The translations under genes and the position numbers were made by a program. A stretch of 14,742 bases of DNA from an uncultured Caulobacterales bacterium (GTDB taxonomy: Bacteria; Pseudomonadota; Alphaproteobacteria; Caulobacterales; Caulobacteraceae): the NCBI GenBank assembly GCA_903903715.1, contig CAIUZX010000122.1, forward strand, positions 1 to 14,742. The letters are read 5' to 3'. The notes beneath the pieces were generated by a model that saw only the letters and a list, made by a program, of their open reading frames with translations, was not told where the DNA came from and searched no databases. Shown piece after piece: positions 1 to 7,522 of this stretch (position 1 is the first letter of the stretch; every line of letters starts with the position of its first letter).

Positions 1-158
1 CGCTCCGACAGGATTCCGACCACCTGATCCTTTTCCATAACGACCATCGCGCCGACGCGACGGGCGTGCAGCATGGCGGCGGCGCCCTGCAGTGTTTCAT
101 GCGGAGAGGCGGTGAACACGCCCTCCCCCTTGTCCTTCAGAAGATGAGATACCAGCAT
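1..158 (-). CDS. CBS-domain protein, N-terminal part (cut by window edge)
   Basis: Reading leftward from an ATG at 158 gives 52 residues before the window ends. The protein starts MLVSHLLKDKG, followed by a TASPHETLQGAAAML helix, RRVGAMVVME and VVGILSER. This is the usual first CBS repeat: the strand-helix-strand-strand pattern ends in the hallmark VGILSER. CBS pairs bind adenosyl nucleotides and often regulate enzymes or act alone; small alphaproteobacterial two-CBS proteins of about 140 residues begin in just this way. The start at 158 is preferred because GGGAGG lies 6 bases upstream. An in-frame ATG at 245 would add 29 residues (MPLASPVFWEDAF...) but has no clear ribosome site. The gene lies 135 bases downstream of the rhomboid gene on the same strand and may share its transcript. 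The second CBS repeat and the C-terminus are outside the window. Confidence 0.82.
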   Translation of the reverse strand, partial: MLVSHLLKDKGEGVFTASPHETLQGAAAMLHARRVGAMVVMEKDQVVGILSE

Positions 159-293
159 GTCGTCCTCCCTGTCCGGTCCGCTCTCGTTGGGCGGCGCCTG
201 GAAACGGAAAGCGTCCTCCCAAAAGACCGGACTGGCAAGCGGCATCCGCCCGGGGAGAGAATCACGAAAACGCGACGTTCCGTATGGGGAGGT

Positions 294-980
294 TCAGAGC
301 GGAATACGCAGCCGGAACACGGCGACGACCGGGCCGATCAATAAAAGCCCCGCCAGATAGCCCGCTATATGCGCCTGCCAGGCAATCGGCGCGCCCCCCG
401 AAAGGATCGCTCCGCCGAAGACGCCGATCAAGAGATTGGAGGTGATCCAGGCCGCTGACATGCCGACAACCGTCGAGTCCAGCAGGGTCGCGAGACGGCC
501 TGTAAAGCGGCTGCCAATCAATCTCGCGGCGCCTCCGGCAAGGCCTGACACAGCGCCAGAAGCGCCGATCAGCCCCTCTTCCGCACTGTGGGGCCAGGCC
601 GCAAACCCCAAGTTGGCGAGCACGCCGCACACCAGATAGAAGGCGAAGAACCCCGCCGCGCCCTTGATATCCAGGCCGAACAGCCTCGCCATAGGCGCGC
701 CGAAGGCGAGGGCGAAGCCCGCGTTCACCCCCGCGTGAAGCCAATTTCCATGCAAAAACAATGATGTGAGCAATCCGCTCCATTGGCCGACCGCCAGGGC
801 TTCCGAGGAAAACGCGAGGTTTTGCAGCTGCGCGTCGGTAGTGATGAGTTGGCTCTGCAGCGCGTAGCACAGCAGGATCACGCCCGCGATCACCACCGCG
901 GGCCAGGGCGCGTGAAACAGGGGCTCGCCGCGACTGGCCGGCCTGTCCGGCCCGCCGACAAACGCCTGATGATCACTCAT
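294..980 (-). CDS. Rhomboid-family intramembrane serine protease
   Basis: The 228-residue integral membrane protein has about six hydrophobic segments (residues roughly 26-45, 63-77, 82-100, 108-128, 136-152, 168-220). It carries the rhomboid catalytic set: H82xxxN86 in the oxyanion helix (FLHGNWLHAGVNAG), the nucleophile S141 in GASGAVSGL, and the base H204 in WQAHIAGYLAG. Rhomboids cleave transmembrane substrates within the bilayer through a Ser-His dyad. All key residues are present, so the enzyme should be active; the substrate cannot be predicted. The ATG at 980 has GGAG 7 bases upstream. This start also overlaps the TGA of a short upstream ORF (ATGA). The CBS-domain gene follows on the same strand. 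The length is normal for a bacterial rhomboid without extra cytosolic domains. Confidence 0.93.
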   Translation of the reverse strand: MSDHQAFVGGPDRPASRGEPLFHAPWPAVVIAGVILLCYALQSQLITTDAQLQNLAFSSEALAVGQWSGLLTSLFLHGNWLHAGVNAGFALAFGAPMARLFGLDIKGAAGFFAFYLVCGVLANLGFAAWPHSAEEGLIGASGAVSGLAGGAARLIGSRFTGRLATLLDSTVVGMSAAWITSNLLIGVFGGAILSGGAPIAWQAHIAGYLAGLLLIGPVVAVFRLRIPL

Positions 981-1102
981 ACCAGGACTCCGATCCGGCC
1001 CCTTTCGGCCTCACCGCCGGCCGCACACTGCAGCGCCAGCCTTACCCGTTCGTTAATCCGGTCGAAAACCGTACTTGCGGGGCGTTCGCCTTGACAAGCC
1101 AT
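977..1102 (-). CDS. Possible small ORF (41 aa) upstream of and overlapping rhomboid gene
   Basis: Reading leftward from an ATG at 1102, an open frame of 41 codons (MACQGERPASTVFDRINERV, then residues 21-41 to ...GVLV) ends in a TGA that overlaps the rhomboid ATG as ATGA. That arrangement is typical of translationally coupled genes. Against it: the only strong ribosome-site-like run (GGAGGAG, 1118-1124) lies about 15 bases from the ATG, which is too far, and third-position GC looks lower than in neighbouring genes. I recognise no family. It could be a short leader peptide or a chance ORF in the rhomboid 5' region. Confidence 0.25.
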   Translation of the reverse strand: MACQGERPASTVFDRINERVRLALQCAAGGEAERGRIGVLV

Positions 1103-1157
1103 CGCCGGTTCGACTCACTCCTCCGCTCGCTCGTATCCGCATTCTGCGACAGAACAG

Positions 1158-1182
1158 GCTGACGGACCGCCGGTCGGCTGAC
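1158..1182. repeat. Short direct repeat flanking a small inverted repeat before the M16 gene
   Basis: GGCTGAC occurs at about 1157-1163 and again at 1176-1182. Between the copies is GACC-gcc-GGTC (1165-1175), a 4-bp stem with a 3-base loop. The element sits just upstream of the M16 ribosome site (AGGA 1183-1186). It could be an operator or a 5'-UTR hairpin, or chance in GC-rich DNA. I recognise no known regulator site. Confidence 0.2.
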
Positions 1183-1192
1183 AGGAACTCAT

Positions 1193-4042
1193 ATGGCTGC
1201 TCTCTCCCGGATTGCTCTGGTCTTCGCAGCAATAGCGTCGACATTTTTCGTGTCTGCAGCCCGTGCGGCGACCTCGGCGCCCTCAACACAGCTCGCACCT
1301 GATCCCGCCCTGCGAACCGGCGTCCTGTCGAACGGGATGCGCTACATGATCATGCGAAACGCTACGCCGAAGGGTCAGGCGGCGTTGCGCCTGCGCATCG
1401 GCGCAGGTTCGATGTGGGAGAGCGACGACCAACAGGGTCTGGCTCACATGCTCGAACACATGGCCTTCAAGGGATCGACCCACGTCGGCGCCAACGAGAT
1501 GGTGAAGATCCTCCAGCGCAAGGGCCTAGCCTTCGGCCCGGACACCAACGCCGCCACATCATGGGATGAGACGGTCTACCAGCTCGACCTTCCCGAGACC
1601 GACAAAGACACGATCGATACCGGCCTGATGCTGATGCGCGAAACGGCGAGCGAGATCACCGTTGCGCCGGACGCGCTGGAGTCGGAGCGCGGGGTGGTGC
1701 TCTCGGAAGAACGCATGCGGGATTCACCCGCTTACCGGGCATTCAAGGCGAAGTTCCAGGCCCAACTTGACGGACAGCTCGCCAGCCGGCGAATGCCAAT
1801 CGGCACGGACGAGGTGATCAAGTCCGCGCCGTCCAAGCGCGTTCTCGACTTCTATCGCGGGACCTATCGGCCCGAGAATGCGACGCTGATCGTCGTCGGC
1901 GATTTCGATCCCGCCGACATGGAGTCCAAGATCCGCGCACGGTTTGCGGACTGGGCCGCGGTCGGCGCAGCGACGCCTTTGCCGGACTTCGGCACGGTGA
2001 AGCCGAGGCCGCCGAAGAGCCAGTTGCTGATCATCCCCGGCGCGCCGAACACGATCTCCCTCACCTTCCTCAAGCCTTATGACACCAGCCCTGACACGCT
2101 TGAGCGTCGTCGCAGAGAGCTGGTAGAAGCGCTGGTCCTGGCGGTGCTGAACCGCCGACTGGAAACCCTGTCCCGAGGGGCTCACCCGCCCTTCATCAAG
2201 GCGGACGCGGGGGACGAGGGTCTCGTCAAATCCGCCCGGATCGTCGGCGCGGAGGCCACGACATCGCCGGAAGGCTGGCGGCCGGGATTATCCGCTCTGA
2301 TCCGGGAAATCCGGCGAATGGCTCAGTACGGCGTCCTGCCTGATGAACTCAACCGGGAGGTTATCGACACGCGCACATCCCTGGCGAACGCTGTGGCCGG
2401 GGCGTCGACGCGCAAGACGTCGGATCTGGCCAATGATCTCGCACAGTCGGTCAATGACGACCGCGTCTTCGACTCGCCGGCCAGTACGCTCAGCCTGTTC
2501 GACAGCGCCATCGCCGGTCTGACCATGGAGACGGTCAACCGGGCCGCCGCAGGTCTTCTGTCCGGCGCCGGCCCGCTCCTGCAGATGAATGCGCCTGCTC
2601 CGATCGAAGGCGGTGAAAAGACCCTCGCGGACGCGTTCAGTCAGGCGATGAGCGAGACCGTGCCTCCCCCCGCCGTCGCGGCGAAGGTCGCCTGGCCTTA
2701 CGTGAAATTCGGCCTCAAGCCGGGTCGGGTGGTGAGCCGCCACACCCTGCATGACCTCCGCGCAACCCAGGTCCGGTTCGCCAACGGCGTCTCCCTGACG
2801 GTCAAACCGACCACGTTCAAGGCCGATGAAATTCTGGTCCAGGTGCGCATTGGGTCCGGGCGCGGCGCCCTTCCGGCGCGTCAGTCCAACACTCTGTGGG
2901 CGAGCCAGGCCTTCACCCTCGGCGGCCTGAAACGACTCAGTCAGGAAGACGTCGAGCGGGCCCTCAATGGCCGGACCTACGACGTCCAGTTCGGTGTCAG
3001 CGACGAGGCGCTGGAGTTCCAGGGCGCGACGAAGCGCACGGACTTGATCGTGCAAATGCAGGCCATCGCCGCCTATGTCACCGAGCCCGGCTGGCGCGCC
3101 GAGGCGTTCGAACGGCTCAGAGCTTCCATGAGCGCATCACTGCCGGAAATGGCGGCGACGGCGGGAGGCGTCCTGTCGCGCGACCTGCAATGGCTGTTCA
3201 CGGACAAGGATGACCGCTTCCGCTATCCCGACGACGCCGCGGTCGCGAAGGCGAAGCTCGCCGACCTCCGCGCCTTGATCGATCCGACGTTGAAGTCCGC
3301 TCCCATCGACATCACCGTCGTGGGAGACGTCACGTCCGAGCAGGCCATAGCCGCCGTGCGCGACACCTTCGGCGCCCTGCCCAGACGCGCGTCAAACAAA
3401 CCGAAGGCGATTCAGGGGGTTCGCTTCCCGTCCTCATCACCAGAACCGGTCATGCTGAAACATAACGGGCGGTCTGACCAGGCGCTGGCGCTCATCGCAT
3501 GGCCAACGCTCGGCATGTATCAGGATCTGAAGCGCGCCCGCGCCGTCAACGTCCTGCAGGACATCATCCAGAACCGGCTGGTCGATGAGGTGAGGGTGGC
3601 GCAAGGGGCGACCTACAGCCCCCAGGGTGAGTCGCGGTCCTCGGAGGTTTATCCCGGTTACGGCGTCCTGATGGACTTCGTGGAAACGCCGCCTTCAAAG
3701 GTCGACTCCTTCTTCACGGCGGCGAACCACATCACCGCCGATCTTCGCGATCATCCGCCCACCTCCGACGAATTGGCCCGAGCGCTGAACCCGAGGCTGG
3801 AGCGGATCATCAAGGCGCAGCAGACCAATGGCTATTGGGTCGGTCGCCTGTCAGGCTCCATCGCTGATCCGAAGCGGCTCGACCTGATCCGGACGACCCT
3901 TCCCGATTATCGCAAGGTCACGGCCCTGGATGTGCAGCGCGCGGCCCAGGCCTATCTGACGCCCAGGACCGAGTGGCGTCTGGTGATCACGTCCAGCACG
4001 CCGTCGGCCGTCGAATCAAAGTCAACGCCACCGGCGAAATAG
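1193..4042 (+). CDS. Secreted M16-family zinc metallopeptidase (pitrilysin/PqqL-like, two-repeat)
   Basis: The 949-residue protein begins with a signal peptide: MAAL-SRIA, a hydrophobic core, and the likely cleavage site ARAA near residue 25. It should therefore act in the periplasm or be anchored in the envelope. The first M16 domain carries the inverted zinc motif H85-MLE-H89, with E88 as catalytic base and E165 in LESERGVVLSEER as likely third zinc ligand. A middle M16_C domain lies at about 200-380, and a second half (about 510-930) lacks its own zinc motif. R801 and Y808 in DEVRVAQGATYS match the conserved substrate-binding Arg/Tyr pair, also 7 residues apart, of pitrilysin-type enzymes. 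Such clam-shell peptidases degrade small peptides enclosed in their chamber. The length matches PqqL-like proteins. The ATG at 1193 has AGGA 6 bases upstream. The PAS gene follows after 89 bases; I see no clear terminator between them. Confidence 0.95.
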   Translation: MAALSRIALVFAAIASTFFVSAARAATSAPSTQLAPDPALRTGVLSNGMRYMIMRNATPKGQAALRLRIGAGSMWESDDQQGLAHMLEHMAFKGSTHVGANEMVKILQRKGLAFGPDTNAATSWDETVYQLDLPETDKDTIDTGLMLMRETASEITVAPDALESERGVVLSEERMRDSPAYRAFKAKFQAQLDGQLASRRMPIGTDEVIKSAPSKRVLDFYRGTYRPENATLIVVGDFDPADMESKIRARFADWAAVGAATPLPDFGTVKPRPPKSQLLIIPGAPNTISLTFLKPYDTSPDTLERRRRELVEALVLAVLNRRLETLSRGAHPPFIKADAGDEGLVKSARIVGAEATTSPEGWRPGLSALIREIRRMAQYGVLPDELNREVIDTRTSLANAVAGASTRKTSDLANDLAQSVNDDRVFDSPASTLSLFDSAIAGLTMETVNRAAAGLLSGAGPLLQMNAPAPIEGGEKTLADAFSQAMSETVPPPAVAAKVAWPYVKFGLKPGRVVSRHTLHDLRATQVRFANGVSLTVKPTTFKADEILVQVRIGSGRGALPARQSNTLWASQAFTLGGLKRLSQEDVERALNGRTYDVQFGVSDEALEFQGATKRTDLIVQMQAIAAYVTEPGWRAEAFERLRASMSASLPEMAATAGGVLSRDLQWLFTDKDDRFRYPDDAAVAKAKLADLRALIDPTLKSAPIDITVVGDVTSEQAIAAVRDTFGALPRRASNKPKAIQGVRFPSSSPEPVMLKHNGRSDQALALIAWPTLGMYQDLKRARAVNVLQDIIQNRLVDEVRVAQGATYSPQGESRSSEVYPGYGVLMDFVETPPSKVDSFFTAANHITADLRDHPPTSDELARALNPRLERIIKAQQTNGYWVGRLSGSIADPKRLDLIRTTLPDYRKVTALDVQRAAQAYLTPRTEWRLVITSSTPSAVESKSTPPAK

Positions 4043-4131
4043 TTCGGATCCGTCCCAATTTGGCGCATCCGGCGGTGGCCTAAACCTCGCCATGCAAGCC
4101 CCAGGACCGCGAGAGTCTTGAGGGGCGAAGC

Positions 4132-4728
4132 ATGCCACACGCGAACACCCAGCGCCTGATCGATGAATGGCGTCGACAGAAGTCCGGCGAATCGCCGCCG
4201 CCGCGGACCTCGATCTCGCCGGTCGCCTTCGGGCCTCTGCTGCCGCAGCTCTTTCTTCTGGGAACGGAACGAATCGGCCTCGAGGAAGTGCGTCTTGCAG
4301 GCGGGCTGATCGCCGACCTGCACGGCCGCGACCTTCGCGGCGCCGACTTCTTCGAACTCTGGAGCCGCCAGGATCGCCCGCGGGTGCGCATGGCGTTCTC
4401 CATGGCGCGCTCGGCGGCGATGCCCGTCGTGCTCACCGCTAGCGCGACCAATGTGAACGGCATGGACGTCGCGCTCGAGATCTCGCTGGCGCCACTGATC
4501 GGCGCAAGCGGCCTCGCAGACCGCACCATCGGCCTTTACCAGCCCCTCACGCCGGTTTCAGCCCTCATGGGCAGGCCGGTTTCGCAGATGCGTCTGGACT
4601 CGGTCGACGTGGCCGGCGCGACCGACGTGAGCATCGCCAAGCCGTCCCGCGGGCATCTGCGACTTGTCGTCGACAACTCCCGAACCTTCTCTGCGGACGC
4701 CCGTCGCTCAGGCGGCGGAGCGGGCTGA
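4132..4728 (+). CDS. PAS_5-type PAS-domain protein, stand-alone
   Basis: The 198-residue soluble protein opens with the characteristic PAS_5 (PF07310) pattern. An N-terminal helix RLIDEWRRQKSG leads to PPPRTSISPVAFGPLLPQLFLL, then VRLAGGLIADLHGRDLRGADFFELW (residues about 52-78), where the conserved GRDLxG-x-x-F follows the PAS core. A strand-rich second half (about 95-140) completes the fold. No output domain (kinase, GGDEF, HTH) follows; the last 50 residues look low-complexity and end RRSGGGAG. Proteins of this family are common in Alphaproteobacteria, and some, such as Caulobacter MopJ, act in motility or cell-cycle signalling. That role is not demonstrated by this sequence. GAGGGG lies 6 bases before the ATG. 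The final 21 bases overlap the 3' end of the convergent GMC dehydrogenase gene. Confidence 0.85.
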   Translation: MPHANTQRLIDEWRRQKSGESPPPRTSISPVAFGPLLPQLFLLGTERIGLEEVRLAGGLIADLHGRDLRGADFFELWSRQDRPRVRMAFSMARSAAMPVVLTASATNVNGMDVALEISLAPLIGASGLADRTIGLYQPLTPVSALMGRPVSQMRLDSVDVAGATDVSIAKPSRGHLRLVVDNSRTFSADARRSGGGAG

Positions 4729-6369
4729 CGTCGCTCCCGGCTCTTCCGCCGGCAAGGGCGCGCGACCGCGCAGCAGATCCGAGATCTTCTCCGCGATCAT
4801 GATCGTGGGCGCATTGGTGTTGCCGCCGATCAGGGTCGGCATGACTGAAGCGTCCACGACTCGGAGCCCCGACAGGCCGAACACGTTCAGATCGCCGTCG
4901 ACCACCGCCGTGGGATCGCTGTCCAGCCCCATCTTGCAGGTGCCCACAGGGTGGTAGATCGTCTCGCCCGTCTCGCGGATCCAGGCGTCGATCTCGGCGT
5001 CACTCTTCACGTCGAAGCCGGGTGACAGCTCTTCCCCGCGATAGGGGGCGAGGGCCGGCTGCCCGACCACGTCGCGGGCGATGCGCACGCCTTCACGCAC
5101 GGCCCGGCGATCCTCTTCTGTCGCCAGATAGTTGGCGAAGATGGTGGGATCGGCCAGGGGGTCGGCGCTGCGCAGGCCCACCCGTCCGCGACTTTCCGGA
5201 CGAAGCTGGCAGACGTGCATGGTGAAGCCGTCGCGCTGCACCGTGACCTTGGCGTGCTCCTTCATGATGGCGAGCACGAAATGGAGCTGCAGATCGGGCC
5301 GGTCGAGATCCGGCCGCGATTTCAGGAAGGCGCCCGACTCAAGGCCGTTCTGGCGCCCCGGCCCTTTGCCGGTCAGCATGTACTGCAGCCCAACCGCAAG
5401 CTGCTTGAGCCCCTTGGTGTCGTTGTAGAGCGTGATGGGCTGGGTGCAGGCCCAGTTCAGCGACACATCGAGGTGGTCCTGCAAATTCGCGCCGACGCCG
5501 GGCAGCGCGTGCGTGACCGGCACGCCCGCGGCCTTCAGCAGATCAGGATCCCCGATCCCGGACAGATTGAGAATGTGCGGAGACTGAACCGCGCCGGCGC
5601 ACAGCAGCACCTCGCGGTCGGCGTAGGCGGTCGCAGCCTCCCCGCCCTTGCCCGCCACATAGTCCACCCCGACGGCGCGGCCCTTCTCGATGCGGATCTT
5701 CGTGGTGCGGGCGCCGGTGACGACGGTGAGATTGGGGCGCGAGTCGAGGATCGGCGAGAGGTAGCCTTGCGCCGCGCTCCAACGCCGTCCGTCCTTGATG
5801 GTGAGCTGATAGCGGCCGAAGCCTTCCTGATCCGCGCCATTGAAGTCGTCGGTCAGGCGGTGCCCAGCCTCGGCGCCCGCCTTGATCACACCGGCGTAAA
5901 GGGGGTGGCTCGACCGCTCGCCCCAGCTGACCGCGAGCGGGCCCTTTCCGCCGTGATAGGCGTCGTCGCCTCCGACAAAGCCTTCTGACCGCTTGAAGTA
6001 CGGCAGGACGTCCGCATAGGACCAACCGGTCAGCCCCATCTGGCGCCATTGGTCATAGTCGCGGGCGTGTCCACGGATATAGACCATCCCATTGATCGCG
6101 GAGGAGCCGCCGAGGCCCTTGCCCCTGGGCCACCACAGGCGCCGGTCATTCATGTGGGGTTCGGGCTCGGTCCAGAAACCCCAGTTGAAATCGCTCTTGG
6201 CCTTGATCAGGCTGCCCACGCCCGCGGGCATGCGCACGAGGATCGACGTGTTCTTGCCGCCGGCCTCAAGCAGCAGGACCTTGACGTCCGCGTCCTCCGT
6301 CAACCGCGCGGCGAGGACCGACCCTGCGCTGCCGCCGCCCACGATCACATAGTCATAATGGGCGTTCAT
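4708..6369 (-). CDS. GMC-family FAD alcohol dehydrogenase (AlkJ/choline-dehydrogenase-like)
   Basis: The 553-residue protein starts with an FAD-binding Rossmann motif (YVIVGGGSAGSVLAARL, G11-x-G13-xx-G16), followed by the ribose-binding LLLEAG. GMC signature 1 lies at about 81-104 (PRGKGLGGSSAING...) and signature 2 at about 259-273 (GAVQSPHILNLSGIG). The active-site His is H473 in YHPVGTCKMG and the partner Asn is N517 in GGNTNAPTIM. Overall it closely resembles Pseudomonas AlkJ and BetA-type proteins, which oxidise aliphatic alcohols or choline and pass electrons to the respiratory chain. There is no neighbouring betaine-aldehyde dehydrogenase or BetI, so an alcohol dehydrogenase role seems likelier than choline oxidation; this is inference. 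The ATG at 6369 has GGGAG 9 bases upstream. The 3' end overlaps the convergent PAS gene by 21 bases. Confidence 0.93.
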   Translation of the reverse strand: MNAHYDYVIVGGGSAGSVLAARLTEDADVKVLLLEAGGKNTSILVRMPAGVGSLIKAKSDFNWGFWTEPEPHMNDRRLWWPRGKGLGGSSAINGMVYIRGHARDYDQWRQMGLTGWSYADVLPYFKRSEGFVGGDDAYHGGKGPLAVSWGERSSHPLYAGVIKAGAEAGHRLTDDFNGADQEGFGRYQLTIKDGRRWSAAQGYLSPILDSRPNLTVVTGARTTKIRIEKGRAVGVDYVAGKGGEAATAYADREVLLCAGAVQSPHILNLSGIGDPDLLKAAGVPVTHALPGVGANLQDHLDVSLNWACTQPITLYNDTKGLKQLAVGLQYMLTGKGPGRQNGLESGAFLKSRPDLDRPDLQLHFVLAIMKEHAKVTVQRDGFTMHVCQLRPESRGRVGLRSADPLADPTIFANYLATEEDRRAVREGVRIARDVVGQPALAPYRGEELSPGFDVKSDAEIDAWIRETGETIYHPVGTCKMGLDSDPTAVVDGDLNVFGLSGLRVVDASVMPTLIGGNTNAPTIMIAEKISDLLRGRAPLPAEEPGATSARSAA

Positions 6370-6384
6370 CGGCGCAGTCTCCCA

Positions 6385-6394
6385 ACTGATCAGT
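6385..6394. promoter_or_regulatory. Perfect 10-bp palindrome ACTGATCAGT in the GMC dehydrogenase 5' region
   Basis: ACTGATCAGT is its own reverse complement and sits 16 bases upstream of the GMC ATG at 6369. On the minus strand it lies between a TTAACA box (-10-like, about 6394-6399) and the GGGAG ribosome site. That position would suit a repressor operator. The half-sites are short and do not extend, so chance is possible. I recognise no named regulator consensus. Confidence 0.25.
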
Positions 6395-6495
6395 GTTAAG
6401 CTTGAATTTCGCCCGACACGCAGCTCAAAGCAAGCGCACGTTTGCCCCTACCCTTCAGCGATTGATCGTGCGACAGAACGGGCTTCGGCGCCGGA

Positions 6496-6583
6496 GCGGA
6501 CGTGGCGAAACCGGTAGACGCACCAGACTTAAAATCTGTTTCTGTTAACCAGAGTGCGGGTTCGAGTCCCGCCGTCCGCACCA
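6496..6583 (+). tRNA. tRNA-Leu (anticodon UAA)
   Basis: The acceptor stem GCGGACG (6496-6502) pairs with CGTCCGC (6573-6579). A6580 is the discriminator and CCA (6581-6583) is encoded. The anticodon loop CTTAAAA (6528-6534) gives anticodon TAA at 6530-6532, flanked by stem CAGA/TCTG. A class II long variable arm is present (TCTG-TTAAC-CAGA, 6541-6553). The T arm is GCGGG-TTCGAGT-CCCGC (6556-6572). All four arms fold, so it should be functional and read UUA/UUG leucine codons. I see no integrase nearby and no second copy of the 3' end, so there is no evidence of use as an attachment site. Confidence 0.97.
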
Positions 6584-6598
6584 ACGCCTCTCTCCCGC

Positions 6599-7429
6599 TC
6601 AAACCAGAGTCGCTGACGCGGTCATGGCCACGCCGCCGTCGGGCGCTTCGGCCCAGAGCTCAGCCTCATGTCCGTCGATGCGCCCGCACACGGCGAACGG
6701 CGCAGTGTCGAACAACGGCCTGAGCGCACGAAACCGGAAGGCGGAAAGCTGTGCATCACCCGTCTGGCTGTGCAGAGCCTCCAGCAGTCGGATCGCGATC
6801 AGCGGGCCGTGGACCACGAGACCCGGATAGCCCTCGACACGTTCCGCATAAGCCCGGTCATAATGGATGCGGTGGCTGTTGAAGGTTGCGGCGGAGAAGC
6901 GGAACAGAAGAACCGGATCGGGGGTCAGGGTCTCGCGCCACTGGGCCTGCGTCTCCGAGGGCTTCGGCGCCGCAGTGGGCGTGGCGCCAGCGTCGCGATA
7001 GACCAGCGTCTGCACTTCCCGCAGGCGGAGCGCGCCCGATTGCGACAGCTCCCGCGCCAGCCGGACGAAGGTCAGAGCGCCGGCGCGACCGGACTTTTCG
7101 TCAACGGCCTCGATGGTTTCGGTGAGCACGGTCGGCGTATCCAGCGCCAGCGGCGTTTGGAACGTCATCTCCGCCCCCGCGAACATGCGGGCCGGAAGCG
7201 GGATCGGGGGGAGGAAATCACCCCGCTCAGGGTGCCCGTCCGGGCCGATGGCGGACTGCCGCACTGCGTCCAGCAGCGTCGCCCAGTGCCAGGCCGGTGG
7301 GACTGTCTCGGGCGTAGACGCCCGGTCCAGCACAGCGGCCAGCCGCTCGATATCACCGGCGCTGAGCCGCGCCTCCCGCTGTCGAGACCTTCCGATCCAA
7401 GGCGTGTAATCCATCCTGGGCCTCGTCAA
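6599..7429 (-). CDS. FAS1-like / HTD2-type hydroxyacyl-thioester dehydratase (MaoC-like double hotdog)
   Basis: The 276-residue protein resembles mesaconyl-C4-CoA hydratase and mitochondrial HTD2-type (3R)-hydroxyacyl-thioester dehydratases. The N-terminal hotdog half (about 8-145) is the FAS1-like or MaoC N-terminal domain, with HWATLLDAV, PARMFAGAEMTF and LTFVRL. The C-terminal half (about 165-276) has the hydratase segment FNSHRIHYDRAYA (N184, H186, H189, D191), followed by GYPGLVVHGPL with H207. The reaction is reversible addition or removal of water on an enoyl/3-hydroxyacyl thioester; C4-dicarboxyl-CoA or medium-chain substrates cannot be told apart here. Translation may start at the first Met (7429) or at M6 (PRM-DYTPWIG), which better fits the family N-terminus. 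It is a single gene, convergent with the tRNA and divergent from the S9 peptidase. No CoA-ligase or acyl-CoA transferase sits beside it. Confidence 0.85.
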   Translation of the reverse strand: MTRPRMDYTPWIGRSRQREARLSAGDIERLAAVLDRASTPETVPPAWHWATLLDAVRQSAIGPDGHPERGDFLPPIPLPARMFAGAEMTFQTPLALDTPTVLTETIEAVDEKSGRAGALTFVRLARELSQSGALRLREVQTLVYRDAGATPTAAPKPSETQAQWRETLTPDPVLLFRFSAATFNSHRIHYDRAYAERVEGYPGLVVHGPLIAIRLLEALHSQTGDAQLSAFRFRALRPLFDTAPFAVCGRIDGHEAELWAEAPDGGVAMTASATLV

Positions 7430-7465
7430 ATCCTGACGCCTGACAACTGGCGACGCACCTGGCCG

Positions 7466-7494
7466 TTTACGACGACGCCCCTCTTCATGCTAGC
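7466..7494 (+). promoter_or_regulatory. Candidate promoter for the S9 peptidase gene
   Basis: TTTACG (7466-7471) and GCTAGC (7489-7494), with 17 bases between, resemble alphaproteobacterial sigma-70 boxes (TTGACG; GCTA-containing -10). A transcript starting near 7500 would give a leader of about 22 bases holding the GGAG at 7512-7515. That agrees with the chosen start at 7523. The match is imperfect. Confidence 0.3.
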
Positions 7495-7522
7495 AGTGTC
7501 GAAACGCTCGTGGAGTTTCATC

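Noticed and set aside
1091..1096. Perfect TTGACA as a -35 box for the M16 gene
   Set aside because: No acceptable -10 sequence lies 15-19 bases downstream (the region reads ACTCAC), so I did not annotate a promoter.
2288..3055. 255-codon minus-strand ORF within the M16 gene
   Set aside because: It is a shadow frame opposite a recognised peptidase and shows no motifs.
5215..5988. 257-codon plus-strand ORF within the GMC dehydrogenase gene
   Set aside because: It is a shadow frame opposite conserved GMC sequence and has no recognisable family.
6496..6583. tRNA-Leu as an integration site for a mobile island
   Set aside because: There is no integrase, no repeated tRNA 3' end and no change in base composition on either side.
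6396..6602. 68-codon minus-strand ORF containing RTAGLEPALWLTETDFKSG...
   Set aside because: It is the antisense of the tRNA-Leu gene. This exact kind of peptide is a well-known false protein arising from reverse-strand tRNA-Leu sequence.
6668..7522. 285-codon in-frame N-terminal extension of the S9 peptidase
   Set aside because: It runs antisense through the dehydratase gene, is Arg-rich low-information sequence, and would bury the clear signal peptide and ribosome site at 7523.
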